Origin: Pseudonocardia hierapolitana
GTDB lineage: Bacteria > Actinomycetota > Actinomycetes > Mycobacteriales > Pseudonocardiaceae
NCBI RefSeq assembly: GCF_007994075.1
Contig: NZ_VIWU01000001.1
Span: forward strand, 3,720,001-3,784,000
Length of the DNA stretch: 64,000 nucleotides
Direction: 5' to 3'
Both the position numbers and the translations under genes were made by a program. The notes under the pieces are model-generated. The model saw nothing but the letters and a program-made list of their open reading frames with translations, was not told where the DNA came from and searched no databases. Below, piece by piece: positions 41,414-52,635 of the stretch; position 1 is the stretch's first letter, and every line of letters begins with the position of its first letter.

Positions 41414-41715
41414 CAGACGATCGGGCTGTGGACGGTGACGAGCTTGGTGCCGTCCGGGAAGGTGGCCTCGACCTGCACCGAGTCGAGCATCTCGCCCACG
41501 CCGTCGAGCACGTCGTCCTTCGAGAGCACTTCTCGTCCGCTCGACATGAGCTCCCCGACCGTGCGCCCGTCTCGCGCACCCTCCAGCACGTGGTCGGTGA
41601 TCAGCGCGACCGCCTCGGGGTAGTTCATCCGCAGCCCGCGTGCCTTGCGGGCCCGCGCGACGTCGGCCGCGACGTGGACGAGCAGCTTGTCGCGCTCCTG
41701 GGGGCTCAGGTGCAT
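41413..41715 (-). CDS. ureA: Urease gamma subunit
   Basis: The 100-residue subunit opens [20 protein letters not shown] and continues with [14 protein letters not shown] sequence (here [21 protein letters not shown]) and the typical C-terminal VTVHSPI. It leads the ureABCFGD operon. The upstream 120 bp are shared with a divergent membrane-protein gene and hold the operon promoter, which was not resolved. Confidence 0.96.
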   Translation of the reverse strand: MHLSPQERDKLLVHVAADVARARKARGLRMNYPEAVALITDHVLEGARDGRTVGELMSSGREVLSKDDVLDGVGEMLDSVQVEATFPDGTKLVTVHSPIV

Positions 41716-41837
41716 GGCGCCATCCTCACCGCGGTTTGTTACTCGGATGCTTCGATCATGTTTCTGCGGCGGCCTCCGTGACGGAGCGCATGCGCCTGCA
41801 CCGGGCAGCCCTCACCTGATCGTGAGAGGGTGCCCGG

Positions 41838-42560
41838 ATGAGCGAGCCAACGCAGTGGGGCCCGCCACGTTTCGATGCGGCTCCCCGACCGACAGCTCAC
41901 TACCCGACCGCTCCCCATCCGACCGCTCCCCACCCGGCCGGCCACCGACCCGCCGGCCCGCCCCCGGCGGCGCAGGACAGGACGGCGTTCCTCCCCACCA
42001 CGCCGATCCCGACCGTGCGGGCGGAGATCCCGCGAAGCCCGGTGCCGCGCCACCCTCCCGATGACGACTACGACGACTACTCGTCGGGGCGGCCGCGCAG
42101 GCGCGGGCAGGTCTTCGCAGGCCTGGTGCTGCTCCTGGCGCTGGCCGTGTCGGCGCTGATGTACTACCTGACCTACCAGACGCTCGCGTCGGTCCGCATC
42201 ACGTCCGGCGACGGGGTCGGTGGCGTCGGCGGCCAGGTGTTGAGCCTGGGCACGGTGATGTTCGCGGCGCTCGTGGTGTTCGTGCTCGCCGTGATCGCCC
42301 TCGTGATCGCCCGCCCCAAGGCGCTCGCCGGGCTCGGCCTCGCCGCGTCGCTGCTGCTGCCGGTCGCCGCCCTCGTGATGGGCCTCTGGTACGGCGGCTC
42401 GGTGCTGCGGCAGAACGTCGAGAGCGAGATCGCGCAGGCGGGGCCCGAGGTCGCGGCCCAGGGTGCGGCCGCGGTGGCCGACGCCATCGTCCAGGAGCTG
42501 GAGAACCGCGGGATCGACGCCGGCCCGGTGCGCGATCTGATCAGGAGCGCCGTGGGGTAG
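41838..42560 (+). CDS. Proline-rich N-terminal membrane protein, unknown function
   Basis: The 240-residue protein has a disordered N-terminus (about residues 1-85) rich in P, T and H, with short repeats such as YPTAPHPTAPHP, then an acidic DDDYDDYS patch and a basic stop-transfer-like RPRRRGQ. Three hydrophobic segments follow (about 95-115, 135-160, 165-190), then a soluble helical tail. No enzyme motif was seen. It resembles Rv0361-type actinobacterial membrane proteins in plan only. Its last 20 bp overlap the convergent TetR gene. Confidence 0.72.
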   Translation: MSEPTQWGPPRFDAAPRPTAHYPTAPHPTAPHPAGHRPAGPPPAAQDRTAFLPTTPIPTVRAEIPRSPVPRHPPDDDYDDYSSGRPRRRGQVFAGLVLLLALAVSALMYYLTYQTLASVRITSGDGVGGVGGQVLSLGTVMFAALVVFVLAVIALVIARPKALAGLGLAASLLLPVAALVMGLWYGGSVLRQNVESEIAQAGPEVAAQGAAAVADAIVQELENRGIDAGPVRDLIRSAVG

Positions 42561-43173
42561 CAGACGGGTAGTCCAGACCTCCCGCCAGCAGGTCGAACGC
42601 CTCCTCGAGCAGGTTCGACAGGGGCGCGTCCGGCCGGTGGACCTGCCATTCGCCCACCGCGGCCTCGAGCGCGCACAGCACGATCGTCGCCACCAGCTGC
42701 GGCCGTCCGTCGCGGGCCGGGTCGACGCCCATCCGCATCGCGAGCAGGCGCGCCATCTCGCCGCTGCGGAGCGCTCCCCGGTGCAGCGATGCCGCCCGCA
42801 CGGTCGGGCTGCTGAGCAGCAGTGCGCGGACGCTCCGGAGGCGGATCCCGCCGTCTTCCGACCCTGCGTCCTCGTGTGCGCGCACCGTCCCGACGACGGC
42901 CCGGCGCAACGCCGTGAGCACCGACTCCGCGGGCGGGCGCGCCTCCAGCGCGCGGATCACCTCGGTGACCTGCTGGTCCAGCACCGAGACGGCGACGTCC
43001 TCCTTCGACGAGAAGTAGCGGAAGAACGTCCGCGGCGAGATGTCGATGGCCACCGCGATCTGCTCGACGGTGGTGTTCTCGACTCCCTGGCGCGCGAACA
43101 GCGCGCAGGCGGCGTCGGTCAGGGCCTCGCGCGTTCGCTGCTTCTTGCGTTCGCGCAGCCCGGATCCACTCAC
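42541..43173 (-). CDS. TetR-family transcriptional regulator
   Basis: The 210-residue protein has a TetR helix-turn-helix near residues 15-60 (ALTDAACALFARQGVENTTVEQIA, then ISPRTFFRYFSSKEDV) and a C-terminal ligand domain with no clear homology. The GTG at VSGSGLRERKK is used. It is divergent from the F420-type reductase gene, with a palindrome between them, and likely represses it. Its 3' end overlaps the convergent membrane-protein gene by 20 bp. Confidence 0.88.
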   Translation of the reverse strand: MSGSGLRERKKQRTREALTDAACALFARQGVENTTVEQIAVAIDISPRTFFRYFSSKEDVAVSVLDQQVTEVIRALEARPPAESVLTALRRAVVGTVRAHEDAGSEDGGIRLRSVRALLLSSPTVRAASLHRGALRSGEMARLLAMRMGVDPARDGRPQLVATIVLCALEAAVGEWQVHRPDAPLSNLLEEAFDLLAGGLDYPSATPRRS

Positions 43174-43233
43174 CGGGGCACCGTACGCCGAGCACGATCG
43201 CGACACAAAGCGCCATGTGTCACTTGCTGTCAA

Positions 43234-43250
43234 CTGTCATACTATGACAG
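43234..43250. promoter_or_regulatory. Perfect palindrome overlapping a start codon, probable TetR operator
   Basis: CTGTCAT-ACT-ATGACAG is a perfect 7-bp inverted repeat. The ATG of the following gene lies inside the right arm. TGTCA half-sites also occur just upstream (TGTCAC and TGTCAA), so several operator-like boxes are stacked. A bound repressor would block initiation directly. Confidence 0.65.
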
Positions 43251-43708
43251 AATCTGGCATGCCCAAGGCCCCGCCTGCCTCGTCCCCGTTCTGGAAGTTG
43301 CACCGCCATGGCGCCCGCCTGAACCGGGTCCTCTTCCGCTGGAGCGGAGGGCGCGTCGGGGGGACCTTCCGCGGTGCACCCGTCCTGCTGCTCGACCACG
43401 TCGGCCGCAGGTCGGGCGTCCCGCGCACCAACCCCCTGATCTACCTGGACGACGCCCCGAACCTCGTCGTCGTGGGGTCGAAAGGGGGCACCGACACGCA
43501 CCCGGCCTGGTTCCACAACCTCATGTCGATGCCGATGACGGAGGTCGAACTGCCGGGCGGCGTGCGTCGCCGGGTGCGGCCGCGGGTCGCGGAAGGGGAG
43601 GAACGCGAGCGGCTGTGGGGTCGGCTCGTGCAGGTCTACCGGCCCTATGCGGCCTACGCGACCTACACCGACCGGGAGATCCCGGTCGTCGTCCTCGAGC
43701 CCATGTAG
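43244..43708 (+). CDS. F420/FMN-type nitroreductase (deazaflavin-dependent oxidoreductase family)
   Basis: The 154-residue protein resembles the Ddn-like nitroreductase family of the split-barrel fold, with PFWKLHRHGARLNRVLFRWSGGRVGG and the conserved LDHVGRRSGVPRTNPLIYL, then GGTDTHPAWFHNL. Members reduce substrates with F420H2 or FMN, including quinones and nitroimidazoles. Start and stop are both unusual: the ATG lies in an operator palindrome, and the TAG stop is the first triplet of an R3 repeat. Confidence 0.82.
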   Translation: MTESGMPKAPPASSPFWKLHRHGARLNRVLFRWSGGRVGGTFRGAPVLLLDHVGRRSGVPRTNPLIYLDDAPNLVVVGSKGGTDTHPAWFHNLMSMPMTEVELPGGVRRRVRPRVAEGEERERLWGRLVQVYRPYAAYATYTDREIPVVVLEPM

Positions 43709-43870
43709 GAGCGTGCTGAAGAGCCCCGACCTACTGCGCGACGCCCAGGCGGCCACCTCGCTGCGTTGTCGTCGTCGCAGATACGACCCGGTATCGGCCT
43801 CCTCCTCCGCCTTGCGATGTGGCCACCTGGACGCCGCTCGCTACGGCCGGGGCCCTTCAGCACGCTCCTA
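43706..43870. repeat. 165-bp palindromic element (family R3), copy B
   Basis: TAGGAGCGTGCTGAAG (from 43706) and CTTCAGCACGCTCCTA (to 43870) are perfect terminal inverted repeats. The internal arms CCAGGCGGCCACCTCGC and GCGATGTGGCCACCTGG pair with two mismatches. The left TAG is the stop of the F420 gene, and the right CTA (TAG on the minus strand) is the stop of urtE. The length is identical to copy A. Confidence 0.85.
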
Positions 43871-44560
43871 GATCGCCATCGCCGACCGCACGTCGGTGAC
43901 CGAGTCGGCGCCGCCGCTGCCCTCCGCCGTCACCCGCCCCGAAGCGAGCACGTAGTAGTGGTTCGCGGCGTCGAGGGCGAAGCCGACGTGCTGCTCGACC
44001 AGCAGCACCGACAGCCCGCCGCGGCGGGTGAGCCCACGGATCGCGTCCTCGATCTCGGCCACCACGGAGGGCTGGATGCCCTCGGTGGGCTCGTCGAGGA
44101 TGAGCATCCGCGGCTGGGTGATCAGCGCGCGGGCGATGGCGAGCTGCTGGCGCTGCCCGCCAGACAGCAGCCCGGCGCGCCGCCCGAGCAGGTCCTTCAG
44201 CGCCGGGAAGAGGTCGAGCGCCTCGTCGATCAGGCCCTTGCCGCGGGGCTTCGTGTCGGCGACGACCTGCAGGTTCTCCAGCGTGGTCAGCTGCCCGAAC
44301 GACTGCTGGCCCTGCGGCACGTACGCGAGACCGCGTCGCACCCGCTGGTGCGGATGGGTGCCGGTGACGTCCTCGCCGTCCAGCAGGATCCGGCCCGACC
44401 GGGTGGGCAACAGCCCGACGGCCGCACGCAGCAGGGTGGTCTTGCCTGCGCCGTTGTGGCCCATCACGGCGACGACCCCGTCGGCGGGCACCCCGATCGT
44501 GACGCCGTGGATCACGGACGTGCGGCCGTAGCCGACCTCGACGTCGGTCATGGTCAGCAT
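43868..44560 (-). CDS. urtE: Urea ABC transporter ATP-binding protein UrtE
   Basis: The 230-residue ATPase has Walker A GHNGAGKT (about residues 34-41), signature LLSGGQRQQLAIARAL and Walker B MLILDEPTEGIQP. It resembles the LivF-like UrtE subunit of high-affinity urea importers. It starts directly at the urtD stop with no gap, and its own stop is supplied by an R3 repeat. It is the last gene of urtABCDE. Confidence 0.9.
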   Translation of the reverse strand: MLTMTDVEVGYGRTSVIHGVTIGVPADGVVAVMGHNGAGKTTLLRAAVGLLPTRSGRILLDGEDVTGTHPHQRVRRGLAYVPQGQQSFGQLTTLENLQVVADTKPRGKGLIDEALDLFPALKDLLGRRAGLLSGGQRQQLAIARALITQPRMLILDEPTEGIQPSVVAEIEDAIRGLTRRGGLSVLLVEQHVGFALDAANHYYVLASGRVTAEGSGGADSVTDVRSAMAI

Positions 44561-45337
44561 CTACGACACCTCTCCGAGGACCGTCTCGACCTCGGCCTGC
44601 GAGTGGTGGCCGGGTCCGAGGTAGACCTCCTGCACGCGGGGGTCGGCCTGCACCTCGCGGACGCTGCCCTCGGCGAGCACCTTCCCGGCGTGGAGCACGG
44701 TGACGGAGTTCGCGAAGGAGCGCATGAAGTCCATGTCGTGCTCCACGACCACGACGGTTCGGTCGGCGCCGATGCGCTGCAGCAGCCGGCCCGTCTCGTC
44801 CTTCTCCTCCGCGCTCATGCCCGCCACGGGCTCGTCCAGCATGAGCAAGCGGGCGTCCTGCACGAGCAGCATGCCGATCTCGAGCCACTGCTTCTGGCCG
44901 TGCGCGAGCACCCCGGCCGGGGCGTCGACCAGCTCGGTCAGCCCGACCGTTTCGAGGGCCCGCTCGACCTCCTCCGGGATGTCCCGCCTGCGCCGGACCA
45001 GCGTGAGGGGCCCGCGGCGGTGGCCGGCGGCGATGTCGAGGTTCTGCAGCACCGTGAGCTCCTCGAACACGGTGGCGGTCTGGAAGGTGCGGCCCACGCC
45101 GAGCCGGGCGATCCGGTGCACCTTGCGGCCGGTGAGCTCGTGCCCGCCGTAGCGGACCGACCCGGTGGCCGGCACGAGCCCGGAGACGGCGTCGATCAGG
45201 GTGGTCTTGCCTGCGCCGTTGGGCCCGATGAGGAACCGCAGGTCGCCCGGCAGCACCGAGAGGTCCACGCCGTCGACGGCCACGAACCCGTCGAAGCTGA
45301 CGGTGAGGCCCGAGATCTCCAAGTAGTCCCTGTTCAT
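44561..45337 (-). CDS. urtD: Urea ABC transporter ATP-binding protein UrtD
   Basis: The 258-residue ATPase has Walker A GPNGAGKT (about 38-45), a LivG-like insert, the signature LAHGQKQWLEIGMLL (a variant of LSGGQ, as in UrtD) and Walker B RLLMLDEPVAGMS. It pairs with UrtE. The ATG has GGAGG supplied by the end of an R1 repeat 3 nt upstream (GGAGGCAGATG). A 166-bp gap to urtC, filled by the repeat, is the only break in the operon. Confidence 0.9.
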   Translation of the reverse strand: MNRDYLEISGLTVSFDGFVAVDGVDLSVLPGDLRFLIGPNGAGKTTLIDAVSGLVPATGSVRYGGHELTGRKVHRIARLGVGRTFQTATVFEELTVLQNLDIAAGHRRGPLTLVRRRRDIPEEVERALETVGLTELVDAPAGVLAHGQKQWLEIGMLLVQDARLLMLDEPVAGMSAEEKDETGRLLQRIGADRTVVVVEHDMDFMRSFANSVTVLHAGKVLAEGSVREVQADPRVQEVYLGPGHHSQAEVETVLGEVS

Positions 45338-45339
45338 CT

Positions 45340-45462
45340 GCCTCCGCTCCGCTCCGGCGGGCTTGCGGGCCCTTGATGACGCCGCCTTGCTCCTCCGGTG
45401 CTCGGTCGCTCGTTCCTCGCTCCCTGCGCGCCTCCCCCGCAAGACGGCGCCGGCCGGCAAGC
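45340..45462 (-). repeat. R1 palindromic element, copy 2, inserted between urtC and urtD
   Basis: The core 45361-45462 (102 bp, the same as copy 1) pairs GCTTGCGGGCC with GGCCGGCAAGC at the ends and GACGCCGCCTTGC with GCAAGACGGCGCC inside. The conserved purine-rich flank (45340-45360) ends in GGAGGCA on the minus strand and abuts the urtD start. It is inverted relative to copy 1. Confidence 0.85.
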
Positions 45463-45503
45463 GGCACTCAGCGGGTCTCCCCCACAGGGAGACGTGCGCT
45501 CGC

Positions 45504-46571
45504 TCATTGCGTAGCCGGAAGGGGTGCCGGGACCGGAGCCGGTCCCGCCGCACGCGCCCGCCGCCGCCACGCCAGCGACGCGAGCCCGCCGGGCAGGAAG
45601 GCGATCACCAGCATGAACAGCAGCCCCTGGGCGTAGGTCCAGCCCGACGGGAACTGCTCGGAGAGCGCGCTGCCCGCCCACGCCACCGCGATCGCGCCCA
45701 GCACCGGCCCGAACAGCGTGGTGCGTCCGCCGATGGCGACGCCGATGAGCATCCCGATGGACGGCACGATGCCGACGTCGTTGGGCGAGACGATGCCGAC
45801 GATCGGCACGAACAGCGCCCCCGCGATGCCGGCCATGAACGCCGCCACCACGAACGCGACCGTCTTGACGTTCGCCGGGTCGTAGCCGAGGAACCGCACC
45901 CGCTCCTCGGCGTCGCGGCAGGCCACGAGCAGCTCGCCGAAGCGGCTCACCATGAGCTGGCGGACGAGCGCGAGCACGAGCAGCAGCACGCCTGCTGCCG
46001 TGAAGAACAGCACCAGGCGGTTCGCGGGGTCGGAGAGCGCGAACCCGAAGAAGCCGCGGAAGCCGGACAGGCCGGTGGAGCCGCCGGTACCGGTCGGATT
46101 GCCGATCAACAGGATCGCGAAGGCCGCGGCGAGGGCCTGGGACAGGATCGCGAAGTACGCCCCGCGCACCCTGCGCCGGAACGTCGCGAGGCCCAGCACG
46201 GCGGCGACGGCTGCGGGCAGCAGCAGGATCGCGAGCAGCGTGACGACCTCGGAGCGGAACGGCTCCCACCACCACGGCACGCCGTCCGACGAGATCAGCG
46301 CCATGAAGTCGGGCGTGCCGCCGGGACCGGCGTCGGCGAGCTTCAGGTGCATCGCCATCAGGTAGGCGCCCATCCCGAAGAACACGCCCTGGCCGAGGGT
46401 CAGCATCCCGCCGCGGCCCCACGCCAGCCCGATCCCGACCGCGACGATGGCGAAGCAGAGGTAGCGGCCGAGCTGGTCGAGCCGGAACGGGCTGAGCGCG
46501 AGCGGGGCCACGGCGAAGAGCAGCACGGCGGCCACGGCGAACGCGGCGGGCACCGCCCAGCGCCGGTTCAT
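45504..46571 (-). CDS. urtC: Urea ABC transporter permease UrtC
   Basis: The 355-residue LivM-like permease has about ten hydrophobic segments. The ABC-contact region with CRDAEERVRFLGYDPANVK is characteristic of UrtC/LivM. Its start overlaps the urtB stop (ATGA). The distal end has a proline/alanine tail. Function as the urea channel subunit is inferred from the complete urt cluster and adjacent urease. Confidence 0.9.
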   Translation of the reverse strand: MNRRWAVPAAFAVAAVLLFAVAPLALSPFRLDQLGRYLCFAIVAVGIGLAWGRGGMLTLGQGVFFGMGAYLMAMHLKLADAGPGGTPDFMALISSDGVPWWWEPFRSEVVTLLAILLLPAAVAAVLGLATFRRRVRGAYFAILSQALAAAFAILLIGNPTGTGGSTGLSGFRGFFGFALSDPANRLVLFFTAAGVLLLVLALVRQLMVSRFGELLVACRDAEERVRFLGYDPANVKTVAFVVAAFMAGIAGALFVPIVGIVSPNDVGIVPSIGMLIGVAIGGRTTLFGPVLGAIAVAWAGSALSEQFPSGWTYAQGLLFMLVIAFLPGGLASLAWRRRARAAGPAPVPAPLPATQ

Positions 46572-47452
46572 GCGAGGCTCCTGGTGCGCACGGTGAAGAT
46601 CCCCTGGGGTCGGACCTGCAGGAACGCGACGATCAGCGCGAACACCAGCACCTTCGCGATCGACGCGGTGGTGGAGTACTCGATCCAGCTCTGCGCCACG
46701 CCGAGCAGGAACGCGGCGATCACCGCGCCCCTGATCTGGCCGATCCCGCCGACGACGACCACGAGGAACGCGTCGACGATGTAGGACGTACCGAGGTTGG
46801 GCGAGATCGAGCCCATCAGCGTGAGCGCCACCCCCGCGACGCCCGCGAGACCGGACCCGATGAAGAACGTCAGGCGGTCCGTGGCGCGCGTGGAGATCCC
46901 GGAGGTCTCCGCGAGGGGCCGGTTCTGCACGGTGGCGCGGATCCGCCGCCCGAGCGCGGTGTAGCGCAGCGCGGCGGCGAGCGCGACGAACGCCGCCACC
47001 GCGAGCAGCAGGATGAACAGCCGCGTGCGCGGGAACGAGAACCCGAGCAGCTCGACCGGCCCGGAGAGCCAGCCGGGCGCCGGCACGTCGACGCCCGCCG
47101 TGCCGAACACGTCCCGGGCCAGTTGCTGCAGCACCAGCGAGACCCCCCAGGTGACGAGCAGGGTGTCCAGCGGCCGGTGGTACATCCGGCGCAGCAGCGT
47201 GGCCTCGAGGACCACCCCGAGCACGCCGCCGACCGCGAACGCGATCGGCAGCGACACCACCAGTGACAGCCCGGCGGAGCCCAGCACGTTCTGCGTGACG
47301 TAGGCGGTGTAGGCGCCGGCCATGATGAACTCGCCGTGCGCCATGTTGATCACGCCCATCTGGCCGAACGTGAGGGCGAGGCCGAGCGCCGCGAGCAGCA
47401 GGATCGAGCCGCCGGACAGGCCGTTGAAGATCTGCGTGACGAGGACGTCCAC
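46568..47452 (-). CDS. urtB: Urea ABC transporter permease UrtB
   Basis: The 294-residue LivH-like permease begins with QIFNGLSGGSILLLAALGLAL and has the GVINMAHGEFIMAGAY motif. The contact loop has TVQNRPLAETSGISTRATD. It starts at a GTG one base after the urtA stop and overlaps urtC by four bases. Together with UrtC it forms the membrane channel. Confidence 0.92.
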   Translation of the reverse strand: MDVLVTQIFNGLSGGSILLLAALGLALTFGQMGVINMAHGEFIMAGAYTAYVTQNVLGSAGLSLVVSLPIAFAVGGVLGVVLEATLLRRMYHRPLDTLLVTWGVSLVLQQLARDVFGTAGVDVPAPGWLSGPVELLGFSFPRTRLFILLLAVAAFVALAAALRYTALGRRIRATVQNRPLAETSGISTRATDRLTFFIGSGLAGVAGVALTLMGSISPNLGTSYIVDAFLVVVVGGIGQIRGAVIAAFLLGVAQSWIEYSTTASIAKVLVFALIVAFLQVRPQGIFTVRTRSLA

Positions 47453-47453
47453 G

Positions 47454-48713
47454 TCAGCTCGCGAGGCCGGAGGCCCACGGGTACGTCGTCAGGTACGGGT
47501 CCGGCTCGATCGGCGCGCCCGAGGACCACTCGGTGTGGATGAGGCCGTCGGCGCCGATCTTGCCGATCAGGGCGGTCTTGGCGATGTGGTGGTTCTCGCC
47601 GTTGACGGTGACGGTGCCTTCGGGGGCGTCGTAGCTCACCCCGCCGGCCGCGGCCTGCACGGCGGCGACGTCGAACGAGCCGGCCTTCTCGACCATGCCC
47701 TTCCACAGGAACAGCGACGCGTACGCCGCCTCCATCGGGTCCGACGTCACGCGGGTCGCCCCGTACTTCGCCTTGAAGGCCTCGACGAACTGCTGGTTCG
47801 TGGGCGTGTCGATCGTCTGGTAGTAGTTCCAGGCCACCGGCTGGCCGACGATGTTGTCCACGCCGATGCCGCCGACCTCCTCCTCGGCGATCGACACGCT
47901 GATCACCGGCATCGCGGCCGGCGTCAGGCCGAGGTTCTTGTACTCCTTGAAGAACGCGACGTTGGAGTCGCCGTTGAGCGTGTTGAACACCGCGCCGGCG
48001 CCGGCGTCGCGGACCTTGGCGACGATCGTGGCGAAGTCGGTGTGGCCGAGCGGTGCGTACTCCTCGCCCTTGACCTCGATGCCGTTCGCGGCCGCGTACG
48101 CCTTGATGATCTTGTTGGCGGTCTGCGGGAAGACGTAGTCGCTGCCCACGAGGAACAGGCTCGTGACGCCCTGCTCCTTCAGGTAGTCCAGCGCCGGGAT
48201 GATCTGCTGGTTGGTGGTGGCGCCGGTGTAGAAGATGTTCTTCGACGACTCCAGGCCCTCGTACTGCACCGGGTAGAAGAGCAGCGAGTTGTTGCTCTCG
48301 AACACCGGCAGCATCGCCTTGCGCGACGAGGAGGTCCAGCCGCCGAACACCGCCGCTACGCAGTCGCTGCGGATCAGCTTCTGCGCCTTCTCGGCGAAGA
48401 TCGTGGGCTCCGACGCGCCGTCCTCCGCGACGACCGAGAGCTGCTTGCCCAGCACCCCGCCTGCGGCGTTGATCTGCTCCGCGGCGAGGGACAGCGAGTC
48501 GAAGACGGTGTTCTCGCTGATCGCCATCGTGCCGGAGCGCGAGTTCAGGAAACCGATCTTGATCTCGTTGCCCGATGTGTCGACGCAGGACGGGGCGGCG
48601 GCCGGGCCGCCGGATCCGGCGGCGTCGACGCGGGCGCCGCAGGCGGACAGCATCAGGCCGGCTGTCAGCAGGGCAGCGGCCCTGATGGCCCGGCGAGATC
48701 GAGATGTGGTCAC
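47454..48713 (-). CDS. urtA: Urea-binding lipoprotein UrtA
   Basis: The 419-residue protein is the periplasmic-type urea receptor. A signal peptide ends in a lipobox (LMLSAC, cysteine near residue 25). The binding domain follows ([17 protein letters not shown]) with family hallmarks [17 protein letters not shown] and [16 protein letters not shown]. It leads urtABCDE from a GTG. The 135 bp upstream should contain the nitrogen-regulated promoter; a clear GlnR box was not proven. Confidence 0.93.
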   Translation of the reverse strand: MTTSRSRRAIRAAALLTAGLMLSACGARVDAAGSGGPAAAPSCVDTSGNEIKIGFLNSRSGTMAISENTVFDSLSLAAEQINAAGGVLGKQLSVVAEDGASEPTIFAEKAQKLIRSDCVAAVFGGWTSSSRKAMLPVFESNNSLLFYPVQYEGLESSKNIFYTGATTNQQIIPALDYLKEQGVTSLFLVGSDYVFPQTANKIIKAYAAANGIEVKGEEYAPLGHTDFATIVAKVRDAGAGAVFNTLNGDSNVAFFKEYKNLGLTPAAMPVISVSIAEEEVGGIGVDNIVGQPVAWNYYQTIDTPTNQQFVEAFKAKYGATRVTSDPMEAAYASLFLWKGMVEKAGSFDVAAVQAAAGGVSYDAPEGTVTVNGENHHIAKTALIGKIGADGLIHTEWSSGAPIEPDPYLTTYPWASGLAS

Positions 48714-48848
48714 AGGCGTTCCTTCCGAGACGACGGGCCGCCGTGCTCCGGCCCTCGGCCGAACGTAGGAACGCGATGTTTCGCGCGTGATCTGATCAGG
48801 TGAACACGGTGTGTCCTGCCCTCACTCGGTGTGACCCTGCTCCTGCGT

Positions 48849-50910
<2,062 letters not shown>

Positions 50911-51270
50911 CCGCGGCCGCACGGCCGGCGCGAACACGAGCACCACCGCCACCACCGCCAGCACCACAGCGGCCACCGCACCCACCTGCCCGGGCAGCGG
51001 TGGCCGCTGAGGCCAGCCGAGCAGCAGCACGGAGGCCGCGGCAGCCACTGCCCCGGACAACAGCGGTGCGATCACCCCGAGGGCGGCAGTCGATCGAGGT
51101 CCGACCCGGTTCACGCTGGGAGAATAGGCCGAACTCGGCGCGTTGTTGACCCGATCGCGTGAAGGCGTGTGTGTGTGTCGGTCTCGGGAGTGAGCGAGCA
51201 CGGCAGTGGGATTCCCGATCCCGGGTTTCCCCGTGCCACGATCCGTGATCGAGACGGAGCGGGGGGTCAC
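50911..51270 (-). other. Intergenic region with a possible small membrane ORF on the minus strand
   Basis: From a GTG at 51114 the minus strand reads MNRVGPRSTAALG, then two hydrophobic segments of good codon bias ending near 50930. No stop occurs before purA is entered antisense, and the frame runs to 50452. If real, the protein would overlap the end of purA. The 51115-51270 part is the promoter side of the XRE gene. The ORF is not trusted. Confidence 0.3.
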
Positions 51271-52113
51271 GTGACGCGGCACGAGGGATCGATGATCCGA
51301 CGGCGGGTGCTGGCCCGGCAGCTGAAGCTGCTGCGCGAGCAGTCCGGGCTCACCCTGGAGCAGGCGGCGCCGAAGCTGGACTTCTCGGTGAGCAAGCTCA
51401 GCCGGATCGAGAACGCCCAGGTCGTGATCGACGTGCACTGGGTGAAGAGCATGCTCGACGTGTACGACGTCGGCGGGGTCCGGTGGAACGAGCTGCTCGA
51501 ACTCGCCAGGGAGGCCCAGCAGCCCGGATGGTGGCGGGCCTACGGGCTGGGCAACAACAGCTACATCGCCTTCGAGACCGAGGCGCGTCGGGTCCAGGTC
51601 TTCACCCTCGGCTACGTACCCGGCCTGTTGCAGACCGCCGATTACGCCAGGGCCCTGATGCGGGGGGTTCCGGTGCGGCGCACCGATGAGGAGCTGGACA
51701 ACGAGGTCGCGGCCCGGATGTACCGCCAGCAGCGGTTGAACTCCGAGGAGAACCCGTTGGAGCTGGTGACGGTGGTCGACGAGTCGGCCCTGTACCGGCC
51801 GGTGGGCGGCCCGGAGGTCCTGCGCAGGCAGCTCGAGCAGATCGCCGTGCTCGCCGACCTGGACACGGTGACGCTGAGGGTGCTGCCGAGCGCTGTCGGC
51901 GCCCATGCCGGCTTGGCCTCCAGCTTCACAATCCTCAGCTTCGGTGAGCTCGGCGAGCCCGAAATGGCCCACGTCGAGCACACCATCGGCGCTCTGATAC
52001 TCCACAAGGAGGCGGAGGTCGCGCGGGCTAGGGTGGCGTTCGAGTGCGTGCTGTCCGACGCGCTCGACCCGGCCGAGTCACTGGCGCTGATCCAGCGGCT
52101 GGCCCGGAGGTGA
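51271..52113 (+). CDS. XRE-family regulator with DUF5753 domain
   Basis: The 280-residue protein has an N-terminal helix-turn-helix (LRRRQLKLLREQSGLT-like, with LEQAAPKLDFSVSKLSRIE) and a C-terminal DUF5753 domain from about residue 85 (RRVQVFTLGYVPGLLQTADYARAL). Such proteins, abundant in Streptomyces-like bacteria, act with DUF397 partners in developmental and antibiotic control. GTG at 51271 follows GGAGCGGGG. The next gene is a DUF397 protein, completing the pair. Confidence 0.9.
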   Translation: MTRHEGSMIRRRVLARQLKLLREQSGLTLEQAAPKLDFSVSKLSRIENAQVVIDVHWVKSMLDVYDVGGVRWNELLELAREAQQPGWWRAYGLGNNSYIAFETEARRVQVFTLGYVPGLLQTADYARALMRGVPVRRTDEELDNEVAARMYRQQRLNSEENPLELVTVVDESALYRPVGGPEVLRRQLEQIAVLADLDTVTLRVLPSAVGAHAGLASSFTILSFGELGEPEMAHVEHTIGALILHKEAEVARARVAFECVLSDALDPAESLALIQRLARR

Positions 52114-52134
52114 GCCCGTCCGAAGGAGAAGGCC

Positions 52135-52350
52135 GTGGGCGACGACGAGCTCCGCTGGTTCACGAGCAGTTTCAGCGGTGGCAACGGCGAGAACTGCGTC
52201 GAGGTGGCGTTCCTGCCCGGCGCGGTCGCGGTGCGGGACACGAAGAACCGCGCCCTCCCCGCGCACCGCCATGCCGCCGCCGACTGGGCGGCCTTCCTCG
52301 CAGGCGTTCGTGGCGGCGAGTTCGACAGCGCTGATCCGGCGGTCGGCTGA
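52135..52350 (+). CDS. DUF397 domain protein
   Basis: The 71-residue protein has the DUF397 hallmarks: LRWFTSSFSGGNGENCVEVAF near the start, then VAVRDTKNRALPAHRH and WAAFLAGVRGGEFD. It starts 21 bp after the XRE/DUF5753 gene. DUF397 proteins are thought to modulate their XRE partners; toxin-like roles have been suggested but not established here. It is of typical length. Confidence 0.9.
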   Translation: MGDDELRWFTSSFSGGNGENCVEVAFLPGAVAVRDTKNRALPAHRHAAADWAAFLAGVRGGEFDSADPAVG

Positions 52351-52382
52351 AGCGGGCCCGATGGTTCGAGTAGGCGCTCGGG

Positions 52383-52635
52383 GCCTTCGGTGGCGCCGCG
52401 CATTGTGCGGGGCCGCCCCTCAGAGCTCAAGGGCGCCTGCGGCGTCGCTCCGCGATCGCTGCGCGACCCTTGACCTCCGAGCCTCTGCGGCCCCTCTCGG
52501 GCAGCACAACAGGGGCAGGCCACCGGCCTGCCCTTCGGGCGCGCGGCGCCACCGAAGGCGGTCCGACGGGCGTGATCAACGCGTCGGTGCGAAAGCGGCC
52601 GTATTCAGCCGGGAATGCGCCGAACTGCGGATCAC
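52383..52635 (+). repeat. R2 palindromic element, copy 3, with long right flank
   Basis: Outer arms GCCTTCGGTGGCGCCGCGC (52383-52401) and its complement (52541-52559) are the same as copy 2. The CAAGGGC/GACCCTTGACC hairpin is kept inside. The 52560-52635 flank resembles copy 2's flank (CGACGGGCGTGATC, CGCGTCGGTGC, end GATCACG). It fills the 476-bp gap between the DUF397 gene and marP; no gene was seen there. Confidence 0.85.

Noticed and set aside
41716..41837. Possible GlnR box upstream of ureA (GTTAC and GTTTC-like motifs)
   Set aside because: Only one half-site fits and the spacing and second half do not match the published gTnAc-n6-GaAAc pattern.
48714..48848. Possible GlnR box upstream of urtA (ATCAC and GAAAC)
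   Set aside because: The half-sites are 4 bp rather than 6 bp apart, so the match is not convincing.
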